Notes under the pieces: generated by a model
The model's database searches: none
Seen by the model: only the letters and a program-made list of their open reading frames with translations
Told to the model about the DNA's origin: nothing
Made by a program: the position numbers and the translations under genes
Shown: positions 25,173 through 33,781 of the stretch, piece by piece
Position numbering within the stretch: the stretch's first letter is position 1
How the letters are laid out: each line of letters opens with the position of its first letter
Source: Paludibacteraceae bacterium
GTDB lineage: Bacteria; Bacteroidota; Bacteroidia; Bacteroidales; Paludibacteraceae
Length of the DNA: 64,000 nt
Assembly: GCA_017558065.1 (NCBI GenBank)
Contig: JAFYWK010000024.1
Location: 37,474 to 101,473 of the forward strand
Direction: 5' to 3'

Positions 25173-26191
25173 GCTACGCGCAGTTTTGCGCTTCGGGCTC
25201 TTGGGTTGCGTTCTACTTCTTCTTCGCTGGCGGTAAGTCCTTTCTCAATGACCTTGAATGGGCTCAATATATTGCCGTAGAAGTCTTTTTCTATTGTTCC
25301 TTCCAGGTTACCCGAGCGCAGGAAGTTCTTCACGATTCTGTCTTCCAGCGAGTGGTAGGTCAGTATGGCTATTCTGCCGCCTGGTTTGAGTAGGTCTTTG
25401 GCGGCGAGTAGCATTTCGCGCAGTGCACCCATCTCATCATTCACTTCAATACGCAGTGCTTGAAACACCTTCGCCAACTCTTTCTTCGCCCCTGCGGGTA
25501 TATCTAATTCGATTTCTTGAAGTTCCCTTCCCTTTAGGGAGGGGGTAGGGGTAGGCTTTCTTCCCATCACCAAGGCAACCAGCTCCTCCGTTCGCTCGAT
25601 TGCTTTCTGTTCTCTGGCTTTCACGATTTTCTTGGCGAGTTGTCGTGAGTTTTTCATCTCACCGTATATATATAACACGCGCGCGAGGTCTTCTTCGCTG
25701 TAGCTGTTCAGTATGTCGGCTGCTGTTTTGCCGCCTGTTTGGTTCATGCGCATGTCGAGTGGGGCGGAGAAGCGAAAACTGAATCCGCGTTCGGGGCAGT
25801 CAAAGTGGTGGAATGACACGCCCAAGTCGGCCAACAAACCATCTATCTGTTGCACGCCGTAGTAGTCCATGAAGTTGCGCAGGTAGCGGAAGTTGCTGTG
25901 TACAAACTGCCATTTTGAACTATTCTGAACCATTCTGAACCATTCTGAACCATTCATCGCATTGCGATACGCATCCAGATCTTGGTCAAACGAATACAAC
26001 TTTCCACTACACAATTCTACACCACTACTACACAATTCTACACCATTCTGAACAGCCCGAAGGGCCTCCAATATCGCCCTCGAGTGTCCTCCGCCTCCGA
26101 AGGTAACGTCCACATACAACCCAGAGGGTTGAATATTCAACCCTTGGATTGTCTCTCTCAGCATTGCGGGAATGTGATAAATCTCATTCAT
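25148..26191 (-). CDS. rsmH: 16S rRNA (cytosine1402-N4)-methyltransferase, repeat-inserted
   Basis: SAM-dependent methylase of 16S rRNA. 347 aa, against about 305-315 normally. HIPAMLRETIQGLNI, DVTFGGGGHSRAI, SFDQDLDAY, LLADLGVSFHHFDCPERGFSFR, LDMRMNQ, and ILTYHSLEDRIVKNF are the conserved blocks. Three in-frame insertions account for the extra length: residues about 47-63 (QNGVELCSSGVELCSG), about 80-94 (NGSEWFRMVQNSSKW) and 212-224 (KPTPTPSLKGREL), each encoded by a repeat. The C-terminal EVRG is also repeat-encoded. All core motifs are intact, so it is probably active. Confidence 0.94.
   Translation of the reverse strand: MNEIYHIPAMLRETIQGLNIQPSGLYVDVTFGGGGHSRAILEALRAVQNGVELCSSGVELCSGKLYSFDQDLDAYRNAMNGSEWFRMVQNSSKWQFVHSNFRYLRNFMDYYGVQQIDGLLADLGVSFHHFDCPERGFSFRFSAPLDMRMNQTGGKTAADILNSYSEEDLARVLYIYGEMKNSRQLAKKIVKAREQKAIERTEELVALVMGRKPTPTPSLKGRELQEIELDIPAGAKKELAKVFQALRIEVNDEMGALREMLLAAKDLLKPGGRIAILTYHSLEDRIVKNFLRSGNLEGTIEKDFYGNILSPFKVIEKGLTASEEEVERNPRARSAKLRVAERLEVRG
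25525..25556 (+). repeat. Dispersed G-rich element, copy 2, in frame in rsmH
   Basis: CCCTTCCCTTTAGGGAGGGG then GTAGGGGTAGGC. Read on the minus strand it encodes PTPTPSLKGRE. The orientation relative to the gene is opposite to that in murI and the USP-like gene. Confidence 0.88.
25911..25954 (-). repeat. CATTCTGAAC decamers, in frame in rsmH
   Basis: CATTTTGAAC, TATTCTGAAC, CATTCTGAAC, CATTCTGAAC, CATT: exact 10-nt phase, encoding SEWFRMVQNSSKW. Confidence 0.92.
26007..26053 (-). repeat. CTACACAATT decamers, in frame in rsmH
   Basis: CTACACAATT, CTACACCACT, A, CTACACAATT, CTACACCATT, CTGAAC. The end matches the CATTCTGAAC unit of the array 55 bp away. Encodes VQNGVELCSSGVELC. Confidence 0.9.
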
Positions 26192-26204
26192 AGTTTGGTT
26201 AGGT

Positions 26205-26672
26205 TTAATTGATAGTATGTTTAGGCTGGGATTTCATGCGATTGCGGATGCGCTCTGCCAAGTCTTTTTGTGGCATTTGTTTCTCTGCGAACACGGTTGG
26301 GTTCCATATCGCGAAGCGGTCAAGCATACCGACAAATAGTATATCTTGTTGAGCGCCAATCATTTCCAGATTTTTCTTTTGCAGCAGTACGCGTCCTTGG
26401 CTGTCCATGTCTAGTATTTCGGCTTCGGACATAAACTGCATGAGTATCATTTGGTCTTCTGGGTCCCATTCATCGAGGGCATTGCGCAGTTCGCTCACTT
26501 TTTTGTGCCACACATGTTCGGGGTAGAAGATAACACATTCATTGTCCGTATCTCTGCGCATGATGATATGCGCCGAACCCATCTCTGCCAGTATCTTGCG
26601 ATAGTTAGCAGGAATAAACACGCGACCTTTTCCGTCCAACCGTGCTTCAATATTTCCAATAAACGTGTTCAT
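26205..26672 (-). CDS. mraZ: Transcriptional regulator MraZ
   Basis: 155 aa with two AbrB-like SpoVT half-domains: IGNIEARLDGKGRVFIPANYRK (residues about 5-26) and EAEILDMDSQGRVLLQKKNLE (about 83-105). First gene of the dcw cluster and, by family knowledge, a repressor of it that binds TGGGN repeats 5 nt apart. Two such repeats overlap its own promoter. The leader of about 100 nt contains the small hairpin TGCGCTTCAGCGCA near 26731. Confidence 0.96.
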   Translation of the reverse strand: MNTFIGNIEARLDGKGRVFIPANYRKILAEMGSAHIIMRRDTDNECVIFYPEHVWHKKVSELRNALDEWDPEDQMILMQFMSEAEILDMDSQGRVLLQKKNLEMIGAQQDILFVGMLDRFAIWNPTVFAEKQMPQKDLAERIRNRMKSQPKHTIN

Positions 26673-26775
26673 GTCGTCTGTTTTAATATTGTTAATCCAT
26701 CTATATTGGTTTGGATTGTTTAGATTTCTTGCGCTTCAGCGCATAGGAGTTATGGTCTTTTTTCAAATTCCGCTG

Positions 26776-26817
26776 CAAAGTTACAAAAAATATTTGATAT
26801 TTCCCCACTTTTCCCCA
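26776..26817 (-). promoter_or_regulatory. mraZ (dcw) promoter with overlapping MraZ boxes
   Basis: -7 TAACTTTG at 26783-26776. The expected -33 position (26807-26804) has no TTTG; it lies inside TGGGG-AAAAG-TGGGG (26817-26803), the TGGGN-N5-TGGGN pattern known for MraZ. This suggests autoregulation by occlusion of the -33 region. Confidence 0.7.
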
Positions 26818-26925
26818 CAAAAAATGTTTCAATATGTTTTTGAGTATATTTTCAACAAAGTTTTCAACAACTTAAACGCCAGTTAATCAATTTCTTATGC
26901 ATATTATCCGAAAAGTGGTGAAAAG

Positions 26926-26940
26926 TGGGGCATTATTGCT
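26926..26940 (+). promoter_or_regulatory. Upstream MraZ-like box pair, inverted
   Basis: TGGTG-AAAAG-TGGGG on the plus strand, nearly the same 15-mer as the promoter-proximal pair but in the opposite orientation and about 110 bp away. May be a second operator. Confidence 0.5.
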
Positions 26941-26983
26941 CTCTTTTTACTCGTCTGCTCATTTTTGTAATATACTATCCTTG

Positions 26984-27178
26984 TTTATCATTGTCTCCGT
27001 TGTTGAATCTAAATTGTTTTTATTGTTGATAAATATATCCCCTCGCCGTGGTACAATGTTGGTGCCACGGTAATAATCGTTCGTTCGAGCGAATGCGAGA
27101 TAAGAATAGTTGTCTCTGTTGTCTTTACCCTACCTCTATTTAATCATTGTTTTCGTTGTTGAAAAATATCCCCTCTCG
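26984..27178 (+). repeat. Imperfect direct repeats in the mraZ-susC intergenic region
   Basis: TCATTGTCTCCGTTGTTGAA (about 26988) recurs as TCATTGTTTTCGTTGTTGAA (about 27144), and TTGTTGATAAATATATCCCC (27024) resembles TTGTTGAAAAATATCCCC (27156). The 959-nt gap 26673-27631 has no credible gene. It holds the mraZ promoter, MraZ boxes, these repeats, a hairpin, a 99-bp array and the susC promoter. Confidence 0.6.
27047..27071 (+). other. 9-bp hairpin without a T-tract
   Basis: CCGTGGTAC pairs with GTGCCACGG (one G-T) around AATGTTG. It lies between divergent promoters with no gene ending nearby, so it is not an obvious terminator; it could be a protein-binding palindrome. Confidence 0.5.
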
Positions 27179-27192
27179 CTACTTATTTCCTT

Positions 27193-27291
27193 CGACACGT
27201 AACCGACACATAACCGATACATAACCGATACATAACCGATACATATGAATACTCCATGAATATCCCGTGAATATCCCATGAATACCCTATG
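27193..27291 (+). repeat. 99-bp array of nine 11-nt units, two unit types in one phase
   Basis: CGACACGTAAC, CGACACATAAC, CGATACATAAC (twice), CGATACATATG, then AATACTCCATG, AATATCCCGTG, AATATCCCATG, AATACCCTATG. The unit sequence changes at unit 5/6 while the 11-nt phase continues without a slip. Confidence 0.95.
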
Positions 27292-27443
27292 CCTCTTCCT
27301 AAACTGCTATTAGCCTGATCCACATCTCAACCTGTCCTCTGTTGTCTTCCCTTTTCTCATTATCGCGCACGCGCGTATTTTATAAGGTATTAGGCGAAAA
27401 ATATGCTGTAAAACATGTTTTTTCGTATTTTTCGTGAAAAATA

Positions 27444-27475
27444 TTTGCGTATATGAAAAAAAAGTTGTAACTTTG
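27444..27475 (+). promoter_or_regulatory. susC operon promoter
   Basis: -33 TTTG at 27444-27447, 20-nt spacer, -7 TAACTTTG at 27468-27475. The leader to ATG 27632 is about 150 nt, long enough for post-transcriptional control; I see no clear structure in it. Confidence 0.85.
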
Positions 27476-27631
27476 CACGCATTTTGTTCTCAACTGTAAG
27501 GAAATTATGCGTAAATTATGAGGAGTACTATATACTTTTTCCTCATGTTTCTGCGTTAATGGTCTTATTATGAGGGGATTAGTGAAATGTTAGTAAATCG
27601 AAAAAATAGAAAGTTTTAAATATTTATTATA

Positions 27632-30600
27632 ATGAGAAGATTTTACTGTTTGTTAATTACCTTATCCTTGGTAGTTTGCGCGGTTGCTCAAACTAAGGTT
27701 ACGGGTACGGTATTAGAAGAAGCTGGCGTTGGAGCTATCGGTGCCAGCGTTGTAGCTGAAGGAACAACAGTAGGTACTGTTACGGACTTTGATGGTTTCT
27801 TTGAGTTGACAGTGCCTGCAGGAGTAAAGAATCTTGTAATCTCTTATGTGGGTTACAAAACTATCGTTACGCCAGTCAAGTCTGAGATCAATGTTACTCT
27901 TCAAAGTGATGCTGAGCAGCTGGAGGAGGTCGTTGTCACAGGTATGGTGAAGCAAGATAAGCGCTTGTTTACTGGTGCTGCTACCAAGTTGGAGGCAGAT
28001 GAGACCATGCTTTCGGGTGTGGCTGATATCAGCCGTAGCTTGGAAGGTCGTGCAGCAGGTGTGAGCGTGCAAAACGTCAGTGGTACTTTTGGTACTGCTC
28101 CTAAGATCCGCGTGCGTGGTGCTACCTCTATCTACGGTGCCAGCAAGCCTCTTTGGGTGGTGGACGGTGTCGTATTGGAGGACGCTGTCGAGATGGATGC
28201 CGATGATCTCTCTTCTGGTGATGCTACTACCTTGATTGCCAGTGCTATTTCTGGTATCAACTCTGAGGATATTGAGAGTTTCCAAATCTTGAAGGACGGT
28301 TCTGCTACCTCTATCTATGGTGCGCGCGCTATGGCGGGTGTCATCGTTGTAACGACCAAGAAAGGTAAATCAGGTCAATCACGCCTCAATTATACAGGTG
28401 AGTTAACATATCGTATGATTCCTTCTTACGATGACTATAACATCTGTAACTCGCAAGAGCAAATGGGTATCTATCAGGAGTTTGAGCGCAAAGGTTGGCT
28501 TGAATACTCTTCTCTGTATGCAGCTAAGAACTCAGGTGTGTATGGTCGCATGTATGCCTTGATTGATGCCGCTAAGGATGGTAGTGTGGGTCTGGCTAAC
28601 ACACCAGAAGCTAAGAATGCATATCTCCGTGCTGCTGAGTTCCGTAACACCGACTGGTTCGCTGAGCTCTTCAACCAAACCGTGATGCACAACCACTCTG
28701 TGTCTTTCTCCACTGGCTCTGAGCGTGCACGTATCTATGCATCACTCTCTGCTATGCAAGATCCAGGTTGGTACAAAGCCAGCGAGGTGAGCCGTTTCAC
28801 TGGTAACATGAACGCAAGCTACGACTTGTTGCCTTCTACCAGCAAGCAGAAACTGACTGCAAGTATCACTACCATGGGTAGCTACCGTAAGCAAGCTGCG
28901 CCTGGTACTATCTCTGCAAGTACTGACCCTATCAACGGTACAGTGAGCCGTGAGTTTGATATCAACCCATTCTCTTACGCGATGAATACTTCTCGCGCTA
29001 TGGATCCATCAGAGATCTATCGTCGTAACTATTGCGACTTCAATATCTATGATGAGTTGGCAAACAACTATATTGATATTAAGGTGACAGACCTCAAGTT
29101 CCAAGGTGATATCAACTGGAAGCCTGTTCGTGGTTTGGAGATTATGGCATTGGCTGCTATCCGTCACCAGACTAGCCGTCAAGAGCACCATATCAAGGAC
29201 GAGAGTAACCAAGCTCGTGCATACCGTGCGGGTATTGACCCAGAGGATGCTACTATCCGTGACTCGAACCCTTACCTCTATTCTGATCCAGACGATCCAT
29301 TGGCATTGCCTGAGACCGTATTGCCAAAGGGTGGTATCTATGACTTGACTGAATACACATTGACCTCTATGGACTTCCGTGCTACTGCCAGCTACAATGC
29401 GGAGTTGGGTAGAACAGGTGACCATATCCTCAGTCTCTTTGCCGGTGGTGAGTTGAACTCTACTGACCGTCAAACCACATGGTTCCGCGGTTGGGGCTAT
29501 CAATACAACAACGGTGGTCAACCATATATGGATTATCGCCTCTTCAAGCAAAGTCAAGAGGAGAACTCCATGTACTTTGCCAATACCTTTACTTACTACC
29601 GCAACCTTGCATTCTTCGGAATGGCAACCTACTCATACAAAGGTCGTTACACTATCAACGGTACAATCCGTTACGAGGGTACTAACAAACTGGGTAAGAG
29701 CCGTCAAGCACGCTGGTTGCCTACATGGAACGTTTCTGGTGCATGGAACGCACACGAGGAGAAATGGTGGGCTCCTACATTCGGCAAGGCATGGCCACAT
29801 GCCAGCCTGAAGGCTTCTTACTCTTTGACAGCTGACCGTGGCCCTGCCGGTGTGACCAACTCTTTGGCTGTGTTCTCAAGCTTCACTCCATGGCGTCCAA
29901 GCACATCAGCATTTGAGTCTGGTATTCAACTTGTTGACTTGGAGAACTCTGAGTTGACCTACGAGAAGAAACACGAGCTCAATATCGGTGTGGCTCTCGG
30001 TTTTGTGGACAACCGCATCAATGTAGAGTTTGACTGGTATCGCCGTAACAACTTCGACCTCATCGGTTATGTACAAACCATGGGTGTGGGTGGTACAACT
30101 ACCAAGTTGGCAAACGATGCTACCATGCGCTCTACTGGTTGCGAGTTCACAATCTCAACTACCAACATCAAGACCAAGGACTTCAAGTGGACTACAGACT
30201 GGATCTTCGGTTGGGCTGAGAATGAGATTACTAAACTCGATTCACGCTCACGAGTATATGAGTTGGTATTGGGTTACGGTCGTACAGTGAACCGTCCAAT
30301 CGGTGCGCTCTATAGCATTCCTTTTGCAGGTTTGACCGAAGAAGGTCTCCCTACTTTCTATATTGATGCAGAGCATACCAAAATCGCTGGTCCTAGCAAT
30401 TACGCGGATATTTACTTCCAAGAGTATGAGAACGTGGATTATCTGAAGTATGAGGGTAGCATTGATCCTACTATCACAGGTTCGTTTGGTAACACTTTCT
30501 CATGGAAGGGATTGAAACTCAATGTCTTCTTCACCTACAGCTTCGGTAACGTGCTTCGTCTGGATAATCTTTGCCCAGTATATAGTAGCGATTATAGCGA

Positions 30601-30994
30601 CTTGGCTGCAAGTATGAAGGAAATGAAGAACCGCTGGATGGTACCTGGTGATGAGCAATTGACCACTATCCCATCTATCCCTACCGTTCGTCAAATGCGT
30701 GAGATCAATTCACTCAACAATGCTTACTCTGCATACAACTACTCTACCGAGCGTGTAGCGAAAGGTGATTTCATCCGCCTCAAAGAGTTGTCGCTCTCAT
30801 ACGACTTGCCTAAGAAGGTGTTTGAGGGACAAAAGGCTGTATCAAGCTTCGGCGTGAAACTCAGTGCTACCAACATCTGGTTGGCATATGCAGATAAGAA
30901 ACTCAACGGACGTGACCCAGAGTATTATAACTCAGGTGGTGTGTCTTCTCCAGTTCCTCGCCAGTTTACTTTGACTATTAAACTTGGATTCTAA
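27632..30994 (+). CDS. SusC/RagA-family TonB-dependent outer-membrane transporter
   Basis: 1120 aa. Signal peptide to about residue 19, then a carboxypeptidase-D-regulatory-like domain (TKVTGTVLEEAGVGAIGASV, FDGFFELTVPAGVKNLVISYVGYKT), a TonB-box region (EEVVVTGMVKQ), a plug (GRAAGVSVQNVSGTFGTAPKIRVRG, SIYGARAMAGVIVVTTKKGK) and a large barrel ending in the aromatic TIKLGF. Forms the pore closed by the SusD-like lid encoded next. Substrate is unknown: no glycoside hydrolase, anti-sigma or sensor gene lies in the operon, so peptides, metals or cofactors are as likely as glycans. Confidence 0.95.
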   Translation: MRRFYCLLITLSLVVCAVAQTKVTGTVLEEAGVGAIGASVVAEGTTVGTVTDFDGFFELTVPAGVKNLVISYVGYKTIVTPVKSEINVTLQSDAEQLEEVVVTGMVKQDKRLFTGAATKLEADETMLSGVADISRSLEGRAAGVSVQNVSGTFGTAPKIRVRGATSIYGASKPLWVVDGVVLEDAVEMDADDLSSGDATTLIASAISGINSEDIESFQILKDGSATSIYGARAMAGVIVVTTKKGKSGQSRLNYTGELTYRMIPSYDDYNICNSQEQMGIYQEFERKGWLEYSSLYAAKNSGVYGRMYALIDAAKDGSVGLANTPEAKNAYLRAAEFRNTDWFAELFNQTVMHNHSVSFSTGSERARIYASLSAMQDPGWYKASEVSRFTGNMNASYDLLPSTSKQKLTASITTMGSYRKQAAPGTISASTDPINGTVSREFDINPFSYAMNTSRAMDPSEIYRRNYCDFNIYDELANNYIDIKVTDLKFQGDINWKPVRGLEIMALAAIRHQTSRQEHHIKDESNQARAYRAGIDPEDATIRDSNPYLYSDPDDPLALPETVLPKGGIYDLTEYTLTSMDFRATASYNAELGRTGDHILSLFAGGELNSTDRQTTWFRGWGYQYNNGGQPYMDYRLFKQSQEENSMYFANTFTYYRNLAFFGMATYSYKGRYTINGTIRYEGTNKLGKSRQARWLPTWNVSGAWNAHEEKWWAPTFGKAWPHASLKASYSLTADRGPAGVTNSLAVFSSFTPWRPSTSAFESGIQLVDLENSELTYEKKHELNIGVALGFVDNRINVEFDWYRRNNFDLIGYVQTMGVGGTTTKLANDATMRSTGCEFTISTTNIKTKDFKWTTDWIFGWAENEITKLDSRSRVYELVLGYGRTVNRPIGALYSIPFAGLTEEGLPTFYIDAEHTKIAGPSNYADIYFQEYENVDYLKYEGSIDPTITGSFGNTFSWKGLKLNVFFTYSFGNVLRLDNLCPVYSSDYSDLAASMKEMKNRWMVPGDEQLTTIPSIPTVRQMREINSLNNAYSAYNYSTERVAKGDFIRLKELSLSYDLPKKVFEGQKAVSSFGVKLSATNIWLAYADKKLNGRDPEYYNSGGVSSPVPRQFTLTIKLGF

Positions 30995-31026
30995 TCAAAC
31001 CTAACACTTAATTATTAGAAAGGAAT

Positions 31027-32814
31027 ATGAAAATGAAAAAGAATATATTTATAATTGTTGCTTTGGTAGCTATGGCGCTCACTGGCTGTAACTTCTTGGA
31101 TCACGAGCCAGATATGCGTGCCAGCATTAACTCAAAAGAGAAAGTACAACTCCTATTGGTGAGTGCTTATACCCAAGCGAATAGTGCTCCTCTTTGTGAG
31201 TATTCTTCGGATAATGTGATTGACAACAATGTGCCAGACCCAAGAACTGGTCAAGCCAATGCGGAAAACCCATTGGATGAGATGTACAATGAGCTTTTTG
31301 CATGGAAACCTGTTAAGCAATCCAGCAATGACTCCCCAAAAATGGTTTGGGACGGACACTACACCGCTATTGCTACTGCTAACCAAGCCCTCGAAGCAAT
31401 CAAGAAACTCGAGGCACAAGGTATCAATATGAATGCCGAAAAAGGCGAGGCATTGCTCTCTCGTGCATATCACCACTTCTTGTTGGCGAATGTATTCTGC
31501 CAAGCGTGGAAGAACGAGGAGGCAAGCAAGCAAGACATGGGTATCACCTATATGATGCAACCTGAGACCAAAGTGGCTCCTGAGTATAGCCGTGGACCTG
31601 AATTGGTGGTAAACACCAACGAAGACGGAGATACCGTTTGGATTGGTGGTTCTTTGCATGATACCTATGAGGCTATCGAAAGAGACCTTGAAGCTGGTTT
31701 GAAACTCGTTTCAGATGAGTACTATACCATTCCTCACTACCACTTCAATACAAAAGCTGCGCACGCTTTTGCTGCTCGTTTCTACCTCTACAAACGCGAA
31801 TGGGCGAAAGTAGTAGAGCATGCAGATTATGTATTGACTACAGCTGAAGAGTCCACATTGGCTATGCTGTACGATGCGCAAACAGGTCGTGATGCATCGA
31901 ATATTGAGTTGGCATTCAATCACTATATTGATGTGCAAGCACCATCTAACCTGCTGCTTATTGCCACTTACTCATCTTCAGCTTATGCACACTTCCCTGG
32001 TTATGGTCGTTACCAATACAATGGTGAAGCACAAGATTATACCACCTATGGTTCGGGTCCATGCTGGAATGGTCAATTCCCTGGCTTTGGTACTTGGTCC
32101 GCTGATCAAAAGTTGGGTGGATTCTGCGCAAAAGATTATTTTGCTTTTGAGTACACCGACAAAGTGGCTGGTTATGGATACGTTCGTATGGTGTCTCGCG
32201 CGTTAACTACCAATGAGACCCTTCTCTGCCGTGCAGAGGCAAAAATCTACCTCAATGACTTGGCGGGTGCAACCAATGACTTCCGCATGTGGGCACAAAG
32301 CTACAACGTGAGTGGTCGTATGCAAATGTTGGAGGATAGCACTGTGGACTTGAGTCAGGAGAAGATCGTTAAGTTCTACGGCGAAAAATATGGCACAAAG
32401 TACGCACAAGAGTTGCACAACCAAGATATGGCTCCAGAATGGGTGATTACCCCAGAGCAATTGCCATTCGTGCATTGCGCAATTCACTTCCGTCGTATTG
32501 AGACACTGCATGATGGTCTGCGTTGGCAAGACTTGAAGCGCTACGGTATTGAGATTGAGCACGTACAAGGCAAGGATCCTGCACGCAAACTCGTTTGGAA
32601 CGACGACCGCCGCGCAATCCAGTTGCCACAAGAGGTTATCGTAGCAGGTATGACCGCTAACCCACGTGTAGTTTTGGGTGATAATATAGATGGCAGCATG
32701 ACTACAGCTCCATCTCTCAAACCAAATGAAGTATATACCCCATCCACTCCTTCTTACACCAGTGCAGCTTCCTTGCCAAAGAGTGAGATCAAGTTAGTTG
32801 AGGATGAGGAGTAA
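31027..32814 (+). CDS. SusD/RagB-family substrate-binding lipoprotein
   Basis: 595 aa. Lipoprotein signal with lipid-attachment Cys21 (MALTGC) followed by NFLDHEPDMRASINSKEKVQ, the usual SusD start. TPR-like helices (YHFLLANVFCQAWKNEEASK, ERDLEAGLKLVSDEYY) and late C-terminal IHFRRIETLHDGLRWQDLKR identify the family. Surface-exposed lid of the SusC channel encoded 32 nt upstream. Confidence 0.94.
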   Translation: MKMKKNIFIIVALVAMALTGCNFLDHEPDMRASINSKEKVQLLLVSAYTQANSAPLCEYSSDNVIDNNVPDPRTGQANAENPLDEMYNELFAWKPVKQSSNDSPKMVWDGHYTAIATANQALEAIKKLEAQGINMNAEKGEALLSRAYHHFLLANVFCQAWKNEEASKQDMGITYMMQPETKVAPEYSRGPELVVNTNEDGDTVWIGGSLHDTYEAIERDLEAGLKLVSDEYYTIPHYHFNTKAAHAFAARFYLYKREWAKVVEHADYVLTTAEESTLAMLYDAQTGRDASNIELAFNHYIDVQAPSNLLLIATYSSSAYAHFPGYGRYQYNGEAQDYTTYGSGPCWNGQFPGFGTWSADQKLGGFCAKDYFAFEYTDKVAGYGYVRMVSRALTTNETLLCRAEAKIYLNDLAGATNDFRMWAQSYNVSGRMQMLEDSTVDLSQEKIVKFYGEKYGTKYAQELHNQDMAPEWVITPEQLPFVHCAIHFRRIETLHDGLRWQDLKRYGIEIEHVQGKDPARKLVWNDDRRAIQLPQEVIVAGMTANPRVVLGDNIDGSMTTAPSLKPNEVYTPSTPSYTSAASLPKSEIKLVEDEE

Positions 32815-32846
32815 TAGAATGATTAACTACTAAATAGATAATAGTT

Positions 32847-33770
32847 ATGAAAAGTTTGAATAAGATAATTGCAGCATTGTTCCTCGTTGTAGGATTGGCT
32901 GCTTGTGAGCAAAAATATCAATTCACAGAGTCTATCTTTATTGACCCTGTAATTGATACTACCACCTATACCTATCAATTTGATCAATGGTTGGATACAT
33001 ACTATACCGAGCCATACAACGTAGAGTTCCTCTACAAGTTGGATGACAACGCTACTGACCCTAACTACAATGTGGTACCTGTTAGCATCGGTATGGCAGA
33101 TACATTGGCGCACTTGGCTCTCTACTTGTGGTACGATGTGTATGACTCTGTAGTAGGTCCTGAGTTCTTGCCTACATACGGTCCTAAGATGATTCAGCTC
33201 ATTGGCTCATCTATGCACGACCCTGTACAAGGTACCGAGAAATTGGGTTATGCAGAAGGTGGTATCAAGATTACCCTCTTGAAGATTAACAAAATGCAAC
33301 TCAACAACATTGATAACCTCAATGAGTACATCTTCAAGACCATGCACCACGAGTTTACACACATTCTCCACCAACAAAAGAACTACCCAACTGAGTTCGC
33401 ACAAATCACTCCTGCCAACTACGATCCTATCAAATGGCAAGAGCGCTCTAACAAAGAGGCATGGCAATTGGGTTGTGTATCTAACTACGGTAGTAGCGAG
33501 GCACGCGAGGACTTTGTGGAGGTGATTGCTAACTATATCGTGAAACCACAGGCATGGTGGGATAACATGCTCAAAGAAGCGGGTACCGAAGGTGCTGCAC
33601 TCATCAATCAGAAATGGGAGATCTGCAACAATTGGCTTGCTGAGAAATGGGAAATCAGTTTGGATGACCTCCGCACTGAAGTACAAAAGCGTCAAGCTAA
33701 CTTGGATTGGGAAATGATTATGAGTTTTGATGAAATGTTGAAGGAAAAACGTGAAAACGCTAAAGAATAA
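32847..33770 (+). CDS. Zinc-metallohydrolase lipoprotein of a SusCD operon
   Basis: 307 aa. Lipoprotein signal with Cys20, then a catalytic domain with HEFTH (residues 168-172), the HExxH zinc site, and EDFVEVIANYIV about 50 residues later, which could supply the third ligand. It resembles the 'substrate import-associated zinc metallohydrolase lipoprotein' family that accompanies SusCD pairs. Probably on the cell surface, cutting a protein or peptide-linked substrate before import; the substrate is inference. Confidence 0.85.
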   Translation: MKSLNKIIAALFLVVGLAACEQKYQFTESIFIDPVIDTTTYTYQFDQWLDTYYTEPYNVEFLYKLDDNATDPNYNVVPVSIGMADTLAHLALYLWYDVYDSVVGPEFLPTYGPKMIQLIGSSMHDPVQGTEKLGYAEGGIKITLLKINKMQLNNIDNLNEYIFKTMHHEFTHILHQQKNYPTEFAQITPANYDPIKWQERSNKEAWQLGCVSNYGSSEAREDFVEVIANYIVKPQAWWDNMLKEAGTEGAALINQKWEICNNWLAEKWEISLDDLRTEVQKRQANLDWEMIMSFDEMLKEKRENAKE

Positions 33771-33781
33771 GGAGAAGGATT

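Noticed and set aside
26840-26940. Origin-like AT-rich region with TTTTCAACAA repeats upstream of mraZ
   Set aside because: No DnaA box set; the motifs fit MraZ boxes and AT-rich promoter DNA better.
27193-27291. CRISPR array
   Set aside because: Units are 11 nt and contiguous, without spacers, and no cas genes are present.
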